Source: an uncultured Maritimibacter sp. (GTDB lineage: Bacteria > Pseudomonadota > Alphaproteobacteria > Rhodobacterales > Rhodobacteraceae). Taken from it: a stretch of DNA of 64,000 bases. The stretch lies in contig CAJXYS010000014.1 in NCBI GenBank assembly GCA_913063035.1, forward strand, positions 1-64,000. Reading direction: 5' to 3'. A program made the position numbers and the translations under genes. How positions within the stretch are numbered: position 1 is the first letter of the stretch; every line of letters starts with the position of its first letter. Of the stretch, positions 53,268-61,744 are shown one piece after another. The notes below the pieces were generated by a model. That model was given only the letters and a program-made list of their open reading frames with translations. It had not been told where the DNA came from and did no database searches.

Positions 53268-53626
53268 CAGACGCAAAGACCAAGATCGACGAGACCGTGA
53301 AGTCCAACGATGTCGTGCTCTACATGAAGGGCACCAAGAGCATGCCGCAATGCGGGTTTTCCAGCCGCGTCGCCGGGGTGCTGAACTACATGGGCGTGGA
53401 TTTCACCGACGTGAACGTCCTGGAGGACGAGGAGGTCCGCCAGGGCATCAAGGATTATTCCGACTGGCCGACCATCCCGCAGCTCTACGTCAAGGGCGAG
53501 TTCGTGGGCGGCTGCGACATCATCACCGAGATGACCCTGTCGGGCGAGCTGGACCAGCTTTTCGAGCAGGAAGGCGTCTCCTACGACAAGGACGCGGCGG
53601 AAAAGATCCGCGAAGCCAACGCCTAA
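53264..53626 (+). CDS. grxD: Monothiol glutaredoxin GrxD (Grx4)
   Basis: The 120-residue protein has the CGFS active site (C30 in MPQCGFSSR), [18 protein letters not shown] and the glutathione-binding K22 (MKGTK). Such proteins bind a [2Fe-2S] cluster with glutathione and deliver it, often as a complex with BolA. It closes the bolA-TM protein-grxD unit and is followed by a terminator hairpin. Confidence 0.95.
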   Translation: MTDAKTKIDETVKSNDVVLYMKGTKSMPQCGFSSRVAGVLNYMGVDFTDVNVLEDEEVRQGIKDYSDWPTIPQLYVKGEFVGGCDIITEMTLSGELDQLFEQEGVSYDKDAAEKIREANA

Positions 53627-53649
53627 GAGGCGCGGGACCCGCGGCTGAG

Positions 53650-53675
53650 AGGCGCGCCCCGGCGGGCGCGCCTTT
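53650..53675 (+). terminator. Terminator after grxD
   Basis: The 10-bp stem AGGCGCGCCC (53650-53659) with complement 53664-53673 and loop CGGC is followed by a short T run (CTTTC). It lies 24 bases after the grxD stop. Confidence 0.75.
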
Positions 53676-53768
53676 CGCGTTCCGTGATCCGGGCAGACAG
53701 CGGGGGCCGGTCGCGCTAGACTGTGGCCGGGACCGCGCGGACGCCGCGCGCGGACGAAAGGACACGGC

Positions 53769-54002
53769 ATGACCCGACCGCTGCGACGCATCCTGGGCTG
53801 GGCGCTCTGCATCGCCGGGGGCATCGCGGCGCTGGCGGGGGCCTGGGGCATCGGGGCCTATGCCTGGGGCGTGATCGACGTGCTCGACGAGCCCGACCAG
53901 TCCTGGATGTTCTGGGGGCTCGTGTTCCTCTTCGGCGGAATCATGATGCTCTTCCTGGGGATTGGCGCCATCCTGCTCGGCCGCGAGGCCCTGCGCCGCT
54001 AG
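53769..54002 (+). CDS. Hypothetical small membrane protein
   Basis: A 77-residue protein with two helices (about 6-33 and 46-70) separated by a short acidic loop DVLDEPDQS. No family is recognised. The ATG at 53769 has AAAGGAC upstream. A hairpin, CCCGGCGC with complement, follows at 54009-54029. It may be a small envelope protein; nothing else can be said. Confidence 0.65.
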   Translation: MTRPLRRILGWALCIAGGIAALAGAWGIGAYAWGVIDVLDEPDQSWMFWGLVFLFGGIMMLFLGIGAILLGREALRR

Positions 54003-54018
54003 CACGCGCCCGGCGCTT

Positions 54019-54048
54019 TTGGCGCCGGGGGCCGGTATGGTGTATACT
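54019..54048 (+). promoter_or_regulatory. Candidate promoter for a 53-residue membrane protein
   Basis: TTGGCG (54019-54024) and TATACT (54043-54048) are spaced 18 bases apart, 37 bases upstream of the small gene at 54086. The -10 box fits consensus at 5 of 6 positions. It overlaps the hairpin after the preceding gene. Confidence 0.45.
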
Positions 54049-54085
54049 CCGAGGCCTGGCCGAGTTCCGGCTCTTGGGGGGGACC

Positions 54086-54247
54086 ATGCTGGCCGAATAC
54101 GGAGTTGCCCTGGGCGGCGCCACGGATGGCGGCGGCCCGCATATCAACGTCTCGAACTGGATCACGCTTTTCCTGAACGAGCCGGCGGCGGTACTGCTGG
54201 CCTGCTCGATAGTGGCGGTCTTCGCCTGGTACGCCTTCGTCCGCTGA
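54086..54247 (+). CDS. Putative 53-residue single-helix membrane protein
   Basis: MLAEYGVALGG, then a glycine-rich stretch, then NWITLFLNEPAAVLLACSIVAVFAWYAFVR, with one helix at about residues 33-51. It has GGGGGGGACC just before the ATG and its own predicted promoter. It lies between a hypothetical gene and convergent zapA. The ORF could be chance, but codon use fits the genome. Confidence 0.5.
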   Translation: MLAEYGVALGGATDGGGPHINVSNWITLFLNEPAAVLLACSIVAVFAWYAFVR

Positions 54248-54271
54248 GCGTGCGCGCCGGCGGGGGCGCCG

Positions 54272-54664
54272 TCAGCCCGCCTTTTCCTCGACCTGCTGGG
54301 CCAGCGCCTCGGCACGGGCGGCCAGTTCGGCCATGCGGTCGGTGACCTCGCGCGGGACCACCGGCACCTCGATGCGTTCGGGTGCGGCGCGCGGCGCGTT
54401 GCGGGCGGATTCCAGCTCGCGGGCCTGGGCGTTGAGCTTCTCCTGCGCGGCGCGCAGGTCCTCCTCCAGACCGGCCGTCTTGTCGGCCAGCATCAACCCG
54501 GCCATCAGCAGCATCCGCGCCTCGGGCACCCGCCCGATCTGGCTGGTCAGGGTCGTCGCCTCGGTGTCGAGCAGCTTCGCGGCGGCGTGCAGGTAATGCT
54601 CTTCGCCTTCCTGGCAGGCGACCTCGAACTGGCGCCCGCCGATATCGATCTTGACTTCAGGCAT
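54272..54664 (-). CDS. zapA: Cell division protein ZapA
   Basis: The 130-residue protein stabilises FtsZ polymers at midcell. It has the ZapA head VKIDIGGRQFEVACQEGEEHYLHAAAKLLDTEATTL and LMAGLMLADKTAGLEEDLRAAQEKL, then a C-terminal coiled coil. It overlaps the upstream coiled-coil gene by 8 bases. The ATG at 54664 is chosen over an upstream start that adds five residues. Confidence 0.9.
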   Translation of the reverse strand: MPEVKIDIGGRQFEVACQEGEEHYLHAAAKLLDTEATTLTSQIGRVPEARMLLMAGLMLADKTAGLEEDLRAAQEKLNAQARELESARNAPRAAPERIEVPVVPREVTDRMAELAARAEALAQQVEEKAG

Positions 54665-55136
54665 TGGCGGCCTCCGCATCGACGAGGGGTTTCAGCTCGG
54701 CAAGGATCTGGTCCATCTCCTCGACCTCCGCCGCGCGTGTCCGGCGCAGCGCCTCGAGCTCGGCCTGCATGCCGTTATTGATCGCCCCGGCATCGCCGAC
54801 CATCCCGGCATTGCGCTCGCGCAGGAGCGCGTTGTTGTTGCGCAGCTCGGCATTGACCGCGGTGAGCCGCGCGATCTGGCTCTCGGCGTTCTCGAGCCGT
54901 TCGATCAGCGCCGTGACCCGTTTCTCGAGCCGCGCGGCGCGATCCTCGGCGCCGCGGGCGGCCGCCTCGGCGGCGCTGCGCGTTTCCTCGTGGGCGGCCC
55001 GCTCCGCGCGCAGCGCGTTCTCGGCCTCCGTCAGTGCGGCGGCGTCCGCGCCGTCGCCGGCGGCCCCGTCCAGCCCGGCCGAAATCCGGTCGAGCGCCGC
55101 GCCGATCCGCTGTTCGAGTTGTTCGATATCGCTCAT
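54657..55136 (-). CDS. Coiled-coil protein coupled to zapA
   Basis: The 159-residue protein is coiled coil from about residue 40 to 150, with alanine-rich heptads (EKRVTALIERLENAESQIARLTAVNAELRNNNALLRERN). It is always upstream of zapA in this lineage in my recollection. It could be a ZapB-like partner, linking ZapA to another division or nucleoid component, by inference from position and shape. It overlaps zapA by 8 bases. Confidence 0.72.
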   Translation of the reverse strand: MSDIEQLEQRIGAALDRISAGLDGAAGDGADAAALTEAENALRAERAAHEETRSAAEAAARGAEDRAARLEKRVTALIERLENAESQIARLTAVNAELRNNNALLRERNAGMVGDAGAINNGMQAELEALRRTRAAEVEEMDQILAELKPLVDAEAANA

Positions 55137-55321
55137 CTGCCCGTCCTGTTCTGGTCCGATCCGAATCGAAACCCGCCTGTTTTTCCCGACAGTTTACCCA
55201 AGGATCGCGCAAAATGCGCCCCCCAAGCCCCTGACGTCCGCCCTGCAAGCTTGATCTTCGGCCCGAGGCTGCTATCACGCGCCCTGATCATACGCCCCAG
55301 AGCGACGAAGGAGCGCCCGCC

Positions 55322-57340
55322 GTGGACATCGCCGAAATCCGAGAGAAGCACCCCGATCACTGGACCAAGGCCTGCGCGATCCGCGCCCTGGCGATGGACG
55401 CCGTCCAGGCCGCGAAATCCGGCCACCCGGGCATGCCGATGGGCATGGCGGACGTGGCGACCGTGCTCTACGAAAAACACCTGAAATTCGACGCCGCCGC
55501 GCCCGGCTGGGCCGATCGCGACCGCTTCATCCTGTCGGCCGGGCACGGGTCCATGCTGCTTTACGCCCTGCTCTACCTGTCCGGCGATCCGGAGATCACG
55601 CTCGACGAGATCAGGAACTTCCGGCAACTGGGCGCGCGCACGGCCGGACACCCCGAGAATTTCCACGCCGCCGCCATCGAGACGACGACAGGGCCGCTCG
55701 GACAGGGCCTGGCCAACGCCGTCGGCTTCGCCATGGCCGAGGAAAGCCTGCGGGCGCGCTTCGGCAAGAAGGTCGTGGATCACCACACCTACGTGATCGC
55801 CGGCGACGGCTGCCTGATGGAAGGCATCAGCCACGAGGCGATCGGGCTGGCCGGGCGCCAGAAGCTGGGCCGGCTGATCGTGCTTTTCGACGACAACGGC
55901 ATCTCCATCGACGGCAAGGTGTCGCTCTCGGATATCACCGACCAGAAGCAGCGTTTCGAGGCCGCGGGCTGGCAGGTGCTGTCCTGCGACGGCCACGATC
56001 CTGCGGCGATCGACGACGCGCTGACCGCGGCCAAGGCGACCGACGTGCCGACGATGATCGCCTGCCGCACCCATATCGGCTTCGGCGCGCCGAACAAGCA
56101 GGACACCGCCGGGGCGCATGGCGCGCCGCTCGGCCCCGAGGAAATCGCCGCGGTCCGCGACGCCTATGGCTGGCCCCACGGTCCCTTCGATATCCCGGCC
56201 GAGATCAAGGCCGCCTGGGAAAAGATCGGCGCCCGCGGCCGCGCCGAGCGCGAGGCCTGGGAGGCCCGGCTGGACGCGCTTTCGGCGGGCAAGCGCCGCG
56301 ACTGGGACCGCATGATGTCCGGCGCGGCGCCGAAGCGGCTCTCGGCCACGGTGAAGGCGCTGAAGAAGCAGATCAGCGAGGAGCAGCCCAAGGTCGCGAC
56401 GCGCAAGGCCAGCGAGATGGCGCTCGAGGTCATCAACCCCATCACGCCCGAGACCATCGGCGGCTCCGCCGACCTGACCGGGTCCAACAACACCCGGACC
56501 GGGGGGCTCGGCATCTTCTCGCCCGAGGATCGCAAGGGGCGCTACGTCCATTACGGCATCCGCGAGCATGGCATGGCGGCGGCGATGAACGGCATGGCCC
56601 TGCATGGCGGCGTGCGCCCCTATGGCGGCACGTTCCTCTGTTTCGCCGATTACGCCCGCGGCGCGATGCGGCTCTCGGCGCTGATGGGGGTGCCGGTCAC
56701 CTACGTCATGACCCATGACAGCATCGGGCTGGGCGAGGATGGGCCCACCCACCAGCCGGTCGAGCACCTCGCGATGTGCCGGGCGACGCCCAACACCCAT
56801 GTCTTCCGCCCCGCCGACGCGGTGGAAACGGCCGAGGCCTGGGAACTGGCGCTGACGAGCGACCGCACCCCCTCGGTGCTGGCGCTGTCCCGCCAGGGGC
56901 TGCCGACCGTCCGGACCGAGCACAAGACCAGGAACCTGACGGCCCAGGGCGGCTACGTGCTGGCCGAGGCGGTCGCCAAGCGGCGCGCGATCCTGATCGC
57001 CACCGGCTCGGAGGTGGCCATCGCGCTCGAGGCCAGGGAGACGCTCGAGGCCGAGGGCATCGGCACCCGGGTGGTGTCCATGCCCTGCTTCGAGCTTTTC
57101 GCGGCGCAGGACGAGAAATACCGCCGCCGCGTGCTGCCGGCCGGCCCGGTGCGCGTCGGCATCGAGGCCGCCATGCGGCTGGGCTGGGACCGGGTGCTGT
57201 GCGGCGAGCGCGGCGCCGAGAAGAAATCCGCCTTCGTCGGCATGGAGGGCTTCGGCGCCTCGGCACCGGCGGGCGATCTCTACGCCCATTTCGGCATCAC
57301 CGCCGACGCCGTGGTCGCGCGCGTCAAGGCGCTGCTCTGA
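55322..57340 (+). CDS. tkt: Transketolase
   Basis: Moves two-carbon units between sugars in the pentose phosphate and Calvin cycles, using TPP and Mg. The 672-residue protein has [38 protein letters not shown], the TPP block [13 protein letters not shown] and DDNGISIDG, and the [13 protein letters not shown] and [15 protein letters not shown] segments. The start is GTG at 55322 with GAAGGAGCG upstream. It ends near a terminator hairpin and a convergent DUF2267 gene. It starts the carbon-metabolism block that includes gap, pgk and fba. Confidence 0.96.
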   Translation: MDIAEIREKHPDHWTKACAIRALAMDAVQAAKSGHPGMPMGMADVATVLYEKHLKFDAAAPGWADRDRFILSAGHGSMLLYALLYLSGDPEITLDEIRNFRQLGARTAGHPENFHAAAIETTTGPLGQGLANAVGFAMAEESLRARFGKKVVDHHTYVIAGDGCLMEGISHEAIGLAGRQKLGRLIVLFDDNGISIDGKVSLSDITDQKQRFEAAGWQVLSCDGHDPAAIDDALTAAKATDVPTMIACRTHIGFGAPNKQDTAGAHGAPLGPEEIAAVRDAYGWPHGPFDIPAEIKAAWEKIGARGRAEREAWEARLDALSAGKRRDWDRMMSGAAPKRLSATVKALKKQISEEQPKVATRKASEMALEVINPITPETIGGSADLTGSNNTRTGGLGIFSPEDRKGRYVHYGIREHGMAAAMNGMALHGGVRPYGGTFLCFADYARGAMRLSALMGVPVTYVMTHDSIGLGEDGPTHQPVEHLAMCRATPNTHVFRPADAVETAEAWELALTSDRTPSVLALSRQGLPTVRTEHKTRNLTAQGGYVLAEAVAKRRAILIATGSEVAIALEARETLEAEGIGTRVVSMPCFELFAAQDEKYRRRVLPAGPVRVGIEAAMRLGWDRVLCGERGAEKKSAFVGMEGFGASAPAGDLYAHFGITADAVVARVKALL

Positions 57341-57346
57341 CATGCC

Positions 57347-57374
57347 GGGGCCCGGCGGCACGTCGCCGGGTCCC
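57347..57374. terminator. Bidirectional hairpin between tkt and DUF2267
   Basis: An 11-bp stem (one G-U pair) of 57347-57357 with 57364-57374 and a 6-base loop GCACGT lies 6 bases after the tkt stop and 10 bases from the convergent stop. Confidence 0.65.
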
Positions 57375-57384
57375 GCCCCCGCCG

Positions 57385-57810
57385 TCACGGGAACATCGCG
57401 CGGATTTCCCTGGTGAAGGCCTGTTCGACATCCGCCATTTCGCCCGCGGATACACGCTCTTCCAGCAGCTTGAAGACGGCCCCGATCGCCGCCTCGGCGT
57501 CGCCCATCGGATCGGTCTCGAAGGCCTTTTGCACCCGCGCCACGAACCCTGCCTTGCTGCGTTCGCGCACCGGCAGCGCGGCCGGCCGGAAGCCCTCGTA
57601 GTAGATGCCGCGGATCAGCGTCGGCAGCTGCGCCCCCAGGTTCGCCGCCTCGCCCGGGCTCAGGTGGTCGCGGATCTCGTGCAGCACCGCGCGCAAGAGC
57701 CGGTAGGCGCGCTGCTTGTCTTCCCAGCCGGTCAACGCCACCAGCCGGTTCAGCCAGGCATGCGTCGTCGCCACCGTGTCGTCGATCAGCGTCAGGCCGA
57801 GATTGCTCAT
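57385..57810 (-). CDS. DUF2267 family protein
   Basis: The 141-residue protein has the DUF2267 block LRAVLHEIRDHLSPGEAANLGAQLPTLIRGIYYEGF and a C-terminal DVEQAFTREIRAMFP. The family is annotated only as a stress-associated unknown in many bacteria. It is divergent from gap1, with two TTAGCGCTAA-like sites in the gap. The ATG at 57810 has GAGGCAAGC upstream; an upstream start would add 41 unlikely residues. Confidence 0.85.
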   Translation of the reverse strand: MSNLGLTLIDDTVATTHAWLNRLVALTGWEDKQRAYRLLRAVLHEIRDHLSPGEAANLGAQLPTLIRGIYYEGFRPAALPVRERSKAGFVARVQKAFETDPMGDAEAAIGAVFKLLEERVSAGEMADVEQAFTREIRAMFP

Positions 57811-57873
57811 GCTTGCCTCCCCCGTTGCGGGGAAGTCTACCCTATCCGGCGGGCCGGGCACAGCGCCCCGGCT

Positions 57874-57915
57874 GTTAGCGCTACCCCGCATACACGGGCA
57901 TACGTTTGCGCTAAC
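57874..57915. promoter_or_regulatory. Two TTAGCGCTAA-like operators upstream of gap1
   Basis: GTTAGCGCTACC (57874-57885) and GTTTGCGCTAAC (57904-57915) each match the palindrome GTTAGCGCTAAC at all but one position. They are 30 bases apart centre to centre, about three helical turns. The motif resembles that of CceR, a LacI-family regulator of central carbon metabolism in Rhodobacter. They lie between DUF2267 and gap1. Confidence 0.6.
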
Positions 57916-58028
57916 ATGCTGGCAAACCGCCATCTTCTGTCTTTATCCGCGCGCTCCGCGCGGGTATAGAACGCTCGAATCCGCCGGCGTGGCGGCCCAC
58001 CGCGCCCGAGAACAGGAGAGCTTGCAAC

Positions 58029-59030
58029 ATGTCGATCACCGTCGGTATCAACGGGTTCGGCCGCATCGGCCGCTGCACCCTCGCCCATATCGTGGAGAGC
58101 GGGCGCAACGACTTGCAGGTCACCAAGATCAACGCCACCGGCCCGATCGAGACCAACGCGCATCTCCTGAAATACGACAGCGTCCACGGCCGGTTCGGCG
58201 GCGAGGTCCGGGTCGACGGCGACACGATGGACCTGGGCCGCGGCCCGATCAAGGTGTTCTCCACCTACAATCCGCAGGCGCTCGACTGGTCCGGCTGCGA
58301 CGTCGTGCTGGAATGCACCGGGCAATTCAACAGCCGCGAGGCCGCCGCGGTCCATCTCGCCCACGGCGCCAAGCGCGTGCTGGTCTCGGCCCCGGCGAAG
58401 AACGCGGACCGCACCGTGGTCTTCGGCGTCAATCACCGCGACATGAAGCCGAGCGACCTGGTGGTCTCGAACGGCTCCTGCACGACGAACTGCCTCGCGC
58501 CGCTGGCCAAGGTGCTCCACGACGCGATCGGGATCGAGCGCGGCGTGATGACGACCATCCACAGCTACACGGGCGACCAGCCGACGCTGGACCGCCGGCA
58601 CAAGGATCTCTACCGCGCGCGTGCCGCCGCCATGGCGATGATCCCGACCTCGACCGGGGCGGCCAAGGCCATCGGCGAGGTGCTGCCGGAACTGGCGGGC
58701 CGTCTCGACGGCACCGCGATGCGGGTGCCGACGCCCAACGTCTCGGCGGTGGACCTGACCTTCGAGGCCAGCCGCGACGTCACCGTGGACGAGGTGAACG
58801 CCGCCGTGGCCGCGGCCGCGCAGGGCCACATGGGCGCGGTGCTGGCCTATGACCCGGAACCCAAGGTTTCCGTCGATTTCAACCACACCACGCATTCCTC
58901 GATCTTCGCGCCCGACCAGACGAAAGTTGTGGGCGGCCGCACGGTGCGTGTGCTAGCGTGGTACGACAACGAATGGGGCTTCTCCTGCCGCATGGCCGAT
59001 ACGGCCGCGGCGATGGGGCGCCTGTCCTGA
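58029..59030 (+). CDS. gapB: Glyceraldehyde-3-phosphate dehydrogenase, GapB-like
   Basis: The 333-residue GAPDH has GINGFGRIGR at the N-terminus and the catalytic cysteine C151 in SNGSCTTNCLAP, with the substrate-binding TSTGAAKA and RVPTPNVSAVD. The cofactor-specificity position reads INATG (A36) where the NAD-type enzyme has INDLG (D36). Loss of this Asp predicts NADP use, as in gluconeogenic or Calvin-cycle GapB. The downstream paralogue at 59330-60328 keeps Asp. Regulated by the sites at 57874-57915 by inference. Confidence 0.92.
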   Translation: MSITVGINGFGRIGRCTLAHIVESGRNDLQVTKINATGPIETNAHLLKYDSVHGRFGGEVRVDGDTMDLGRGPIKVFSTYNPQALDWSGCDVVLECTGQFNSREAAAVHLAHGAKRVLVSAPAKNADRTVVFGVNHRDMKPSDLVVSNGSCTTNCLAPLAKVLHDAIGIERGVMTTIHSYTGDQPTLDRRHKDLYRARAAAMAMIPTSTGAAKAIGEVLPELAGRLDGTAMRVPTPNVSAVDLTFEASRDVTVDEVNAAVAAAAQGHMGAVLAYDPEPKVSVDFNHTTHSSIFAPDQTKVVGGRTVRVLAWYDNEWGFSCRMADTAAAMGRLS

Positions 59031-59034
59031 AGGT

Positions 59035-59054
59035 CCGTCCCGGCCGCGGGACGG
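59035..59054 (+). terminator. Hairpin after gapB
   Basis: A 7-bp stem, CCGTCCC (59035-59041) with complement 59048-59054, lies 5 bases after the gapB stop and 14 before a small ORF. No U-run; weak. Confidence 0.4.
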
Positions 59055-59067
59055 CGCATGGGGTGAC

Positions 59068-59211
59068 ATGACCGACGGGATCGGCATCTTTCTCGCGGCG
59101 CTGGCCGGCATCCTTTTGCTGGCCGATTACCTGCTGTTCGATCTCGTCGGGGTGCGGTTCATCCTCGGCACGCTGACGGATATCATCGAATTCCTGGCCT
59201 TCTGGCGCTGA
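59068..59211 (+). CDS. Putative 47-residue membrane protein between the two gap genes
   Basis: The ORF reads MTDGIGIFLAALAGILLLADYLLFDL onward to EFLAFWR. It has a hydrophobic helix at about residues 5-27 and a second amphipathic segment. The ATG at 59068 is preceded by the weak ATGGGGTGAC. It lies 37 bases after the gapB stop and 118 before gapA. A small protein of unknown role is plausible, and its coding nature is supported by position and codon use only. Confidence 0.5.
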   Translation: MTDGIGIFLAALAGILLLADYLLFDLVGVRFILGTLTDIIEFLAFWR

Positions 59212-59258
59212 TCCGACCTACCGGATCAGTGGTTGAGATTTTCGTTTTCCTGTGTTTT

Positions 59259-59270
59259 GTTAGCGCTAAC
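59259..59270. promoter_or_regulatory. Perfect GTTAGCGCTAAC operator upstream of gapA
   Basis: A perfect 12-base palindrome, 60 bases before the gapA start, in AT-rich sequence (TTTT on the left, GAAAA on the right). It is the perfect form of the two sites before gapB, so one regulator probably controls both gap genes. Confidence 0.7.
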
Positions 59271-59329
59271 GAAAATCTGCGAACACAGCCGCCCGTCCGC
59301 GCACCCGCGGACAACTGGAGGAAACAGCC

Positions 59330-60328
59330 ATGACCGTCAAAGTCGCCATCAACGGTTTCGGCCGGATCGGCCGCAACGTGCTGCGCGCCATCATCGAATC
59401 CGGCCGCACCGATATCGAGGTGCTCGCGATCAACGATCTCGGCCCGGTCGAGACGAACGCCCACCTGCTGCGCTTCGACAGCGTGCATGGCCGCTTCCCG
59501 GCGGAGGTGACGACCGGCGCCGACTCGATCGACGTCGGCCGGGGGCCGATCCGCGTCACCGCGATCCGCGATCCCAAGGACCTGCCCTGGTCCGACATCG
59601 ACATCGTCCTCGAATGCACGGGCATCTTCAAGGACGACAAGGCGGCGGTGCACCTGGAAAACGGCGCCTCCCGCGTGCTGGTCTCGGCGCCGTCGAAAGG
59701 GGCCGACAAGACCGTGGTCTACGGCGTCAACCACGACACGCTGACGGCGGCGGACCGCATCGTGTCGAACGCCTCCTGCACCACCAACTGCCTCGCCCCG
59801 GTCGCCAAGGCCCTCCATGACGCGATCGGCATCTCGCGCGGCTTCATGACGACGATCCACAGCTATACCGGCGACCAGCCGACGCTCGACACCTATCATG
59901 CCGATCTCTACCGCGCCCGGGCCGCGGCGCTGAACATGATCCCGACCTCGACCGGCGCCGCCCGGGCCGTGGGCCTCGTCCTGCCCGAGCTGAACGGCCG
60001 GCTCGACGGCGTGGCGATCCGGGTGCCGACGCCGAACGTCTCGGTCGTGGACCTGACCTTCGAAGCCGCCCGCGAGACCAGCGCCGAGGAAATCAACGAG
60101 GCCGTCCGCGCCGCCGCGGCGGGGCCGCTCCGCGGTATCCTCGGCTTCACCGAGGCGCCCAACGTGTCGATGGATTTCAACCACGACGCCCATTCCAGCA
60201 TCTTCCATATGGATCAGACCAAGGTCATGGAAGGCACGATGTGCCGCGTGCTGTCCTGGTACGACAACGAGTGGGGCTTCTCGAACCGCATGGCCGACAC
60301 GGCCGTGGCAATGGGCAAGCATCTCTGA
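59330..60328 (+). CDS. gapA: Glyceraldehyde-3-phosphate dehydrogenase, GapA-like
   Basis: The 332-residue GAPDH has AINGFGRIGR, NAD-type INDLG with D36, the catalytic C150 in SNASCTTNCLAP and WYDNEWGFSNRMAD. It is the glycolytic type, next to pgk, with which it is probably co-transcribed. The ATG at 59330 has GGAGGAAACAGCC upstream. It shares roughly two thirds of its residues by eye with gapB, so an older duplication is implied. Confidence 0.95.
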   Translation: MTVKVAINGFGRIGRNVLRAIIESGRTDIEVLAINDLGPVETNAHLLRFDSVHGRFPAEVTTGADSIDVGRGPIRVTAIRDPKDLPWSDIDIVLECTGIFKDDKAAVHLENGASRVLVSAPSKGADKTVVYGVNHDTLTAADRIVSNASCTTNCLAPVAKALHDAIGISRGFMTTIHSYTGDQPTLDTYHADLYRARAAALNMIPTSTGAARAVGLVLPELNGRLDGVAIRVPTPNVSVVDLTFEAARETSAEEINEAVRAAAAGPLRGILGFTEAPNVSMDFNHDAHSSIFHMDQTKVMEGTMCRVLSWYDNEWGFSNRMADTAVAMGKHL

Positions 60329-60405
60329 GACGCGCGCGAACTTCGCGTTGACCCCGCGCCGGCTTCGGGGCATTCCCGCCCCGGACCGCGATGGAGGAGA
60401 GCCGC

Positions 60406-61596
60406 ATGGCCTGGAAAACGCTCGACGATATGGATCTCGACGGCAAGCGGGTGCTGACCCGCGTCGACATCAACGTGCCGGTCGAGGAAGGCCGCGTGAC
60501 CGACGCCACCCGGATCACGCGCATCCGCCCCACCGTCCGGGCAATCCAGGACGGGGGCGGCATCCCCGTTCTGCTGGCCCATTTCGGCCGCCCCAAGGGC
60601 AGGACCGTGCCCGAAATGTCGCTGAAACAGGTCCTGCCCGCGCTCGAGGACGCCTTCGGTCAGGCGGTGAAATTCGCCGGCGAAGACGGCTATGACGACG
60701 TGGCCGCGGCGACGCGCGCGCTGGCGCCGGGCGATATCCTCCTGGTGGAGAACACGCGCTTCCACGCCGGGGAAGAGGCCAACGACCCGGCCTTCGCGGA
60801 CCGGCTCGCCACCTTCGGCGACGTCTATTGCAACGACGCCTTCTCGGCCGCGCACCGCGCCCATGCCTCGACCGAGGCGCTGGCCCACCGCCTGCCCGCC
60901 TGCGCCGGGCGCCTGATGGAGGCCGAGCTCACCGCGCTCGAGACCGCGCTCGGCGACCCCGCGCGCCCGCTCGTCGCCGTGGTGGGCGGCGCCAAGGTCT
61001 CGACCAAGCTCGCGCTCCTGTCCAACCTGATCGGGCGCGTCGACACGCTGGTGATCGGCGGCGGCATGGCCAACACCTTCCTCGCCGCCCAGGGCCTCGA
61101 CGTGGGCACGTCGCTGGCCGAGCACGACATGGCCGGCACCGCGCGCGAGATCATGGACGAGGCCCGGACCGGCGGCTGCCGCATCCTGCTGCCCTCCGAC
61201 GTGGTCGTGGCCCGCGCGTTCCGGGCCGATGCCCCGCACGAGACGCTGCCGGCGACCGGCTGCCCGGCCGACGCGATGATCCTCGACGCGGGCCCCGACA
61301 GCGTCGCCGCCATCGCCGCCGCCTTCCGCGACGCCAAGACGCTGATCTGGAACGGCCCGCTCGGCGCCTTCGAGATCCCGCCCTTCGACGCCGCCACCAA
61401 CGCCGCCGCGCGGATCGCCGCCGAGCTGACCCGCGCCGGCCAGCTCACCTCGGTCGCGGGCGGCGGCGACACCGTCGCGGCGCTGAACCAGGCCGGCGTG
61501 GCCGACGATTTCAGCTACATCTCCACCGCCGGCGGCGCCTTCCTCGAATGGATGGAAGGCAAGACCCTGCCCGGGGTCGCCGCGCTCGGCGGCTGA
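60406..61596 (+). CDS. pgk: Phosphoglycerate kinase
   Basis: Transfers phosphate between 1,3-bisphosphoglycerate and ADP. The 396-residue protein has the substrate block [41 protein letters not shown] and the C-terminal nucleotide part [22 protein letters not shown] and [12 protein letters not shown]. The ATG at 60406 has GGAGGAG at 60393-60399. It follows gapA by 77 bases. Confidence 0.96.
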   Translation: MAWKTLDDMDLDGKRVLTRVDINVPVEEGRVTDATRITRIRPTVRAIQDGGGIPVLLAHFGRPKGRTVPEMSLKQVLPALEDAFGQAVKFAGEDGYDDVAAATRALAPGDILLVENTRFHAGEEANDPAFADRLATFGDVYCNDAFSAAHRAHASTEALAHRLPACAGRLMEAELTALETALGDPARPLVAVVGGAKVSTKLALLSNLIGRVDTLVIGGGMANTFLAAQGLDVGTSLAEHDMAGTAREIMDEARTGGCRILLPSDVVVARAFRADAPHETLPATGCPADAMILDAGPDSVAAIAAAFRDAKTLIWNGPLGAFEIPPFDAATNAAARIAAELTRAGQLTSVAGGGDTVAALNQAGVADDFSYISTAGGAFLEWMEGKTLPGVAALGG

Positions 61597-61600
61597 GCTT

Positions 61601-61666
61601 CATCGTTCCGGAAATATCCCGGGGGTGAATGCCCGCCCCCGGCGGGCAGAGGGGGCAGCGCCCCCT
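61601..61666. repeat. Intergenic repeat copy 3 plus GGGCAGCGCCC hairpin after pgk
   Basis: CATCGTTCCGGAAATATCCC (61601-61620) matches the left part of the element at 4617-4636 with two changes and starts 5 bases after the pgk stop. A 7-bp stem with loop AGC (61650-61666) shares the core GGGCAGCGCCC with the repeat at 33269. Together they may form the transcript end. Confidence 0.5.
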
Positions 61667-61744
61667 GCCCCGCCTCCGCGCTTGCGCCGGCGGGGCCGGG
61701 CTTCTAAACCCTGTTCCAGGCCCACCGAACAGAGGACGACGGAC

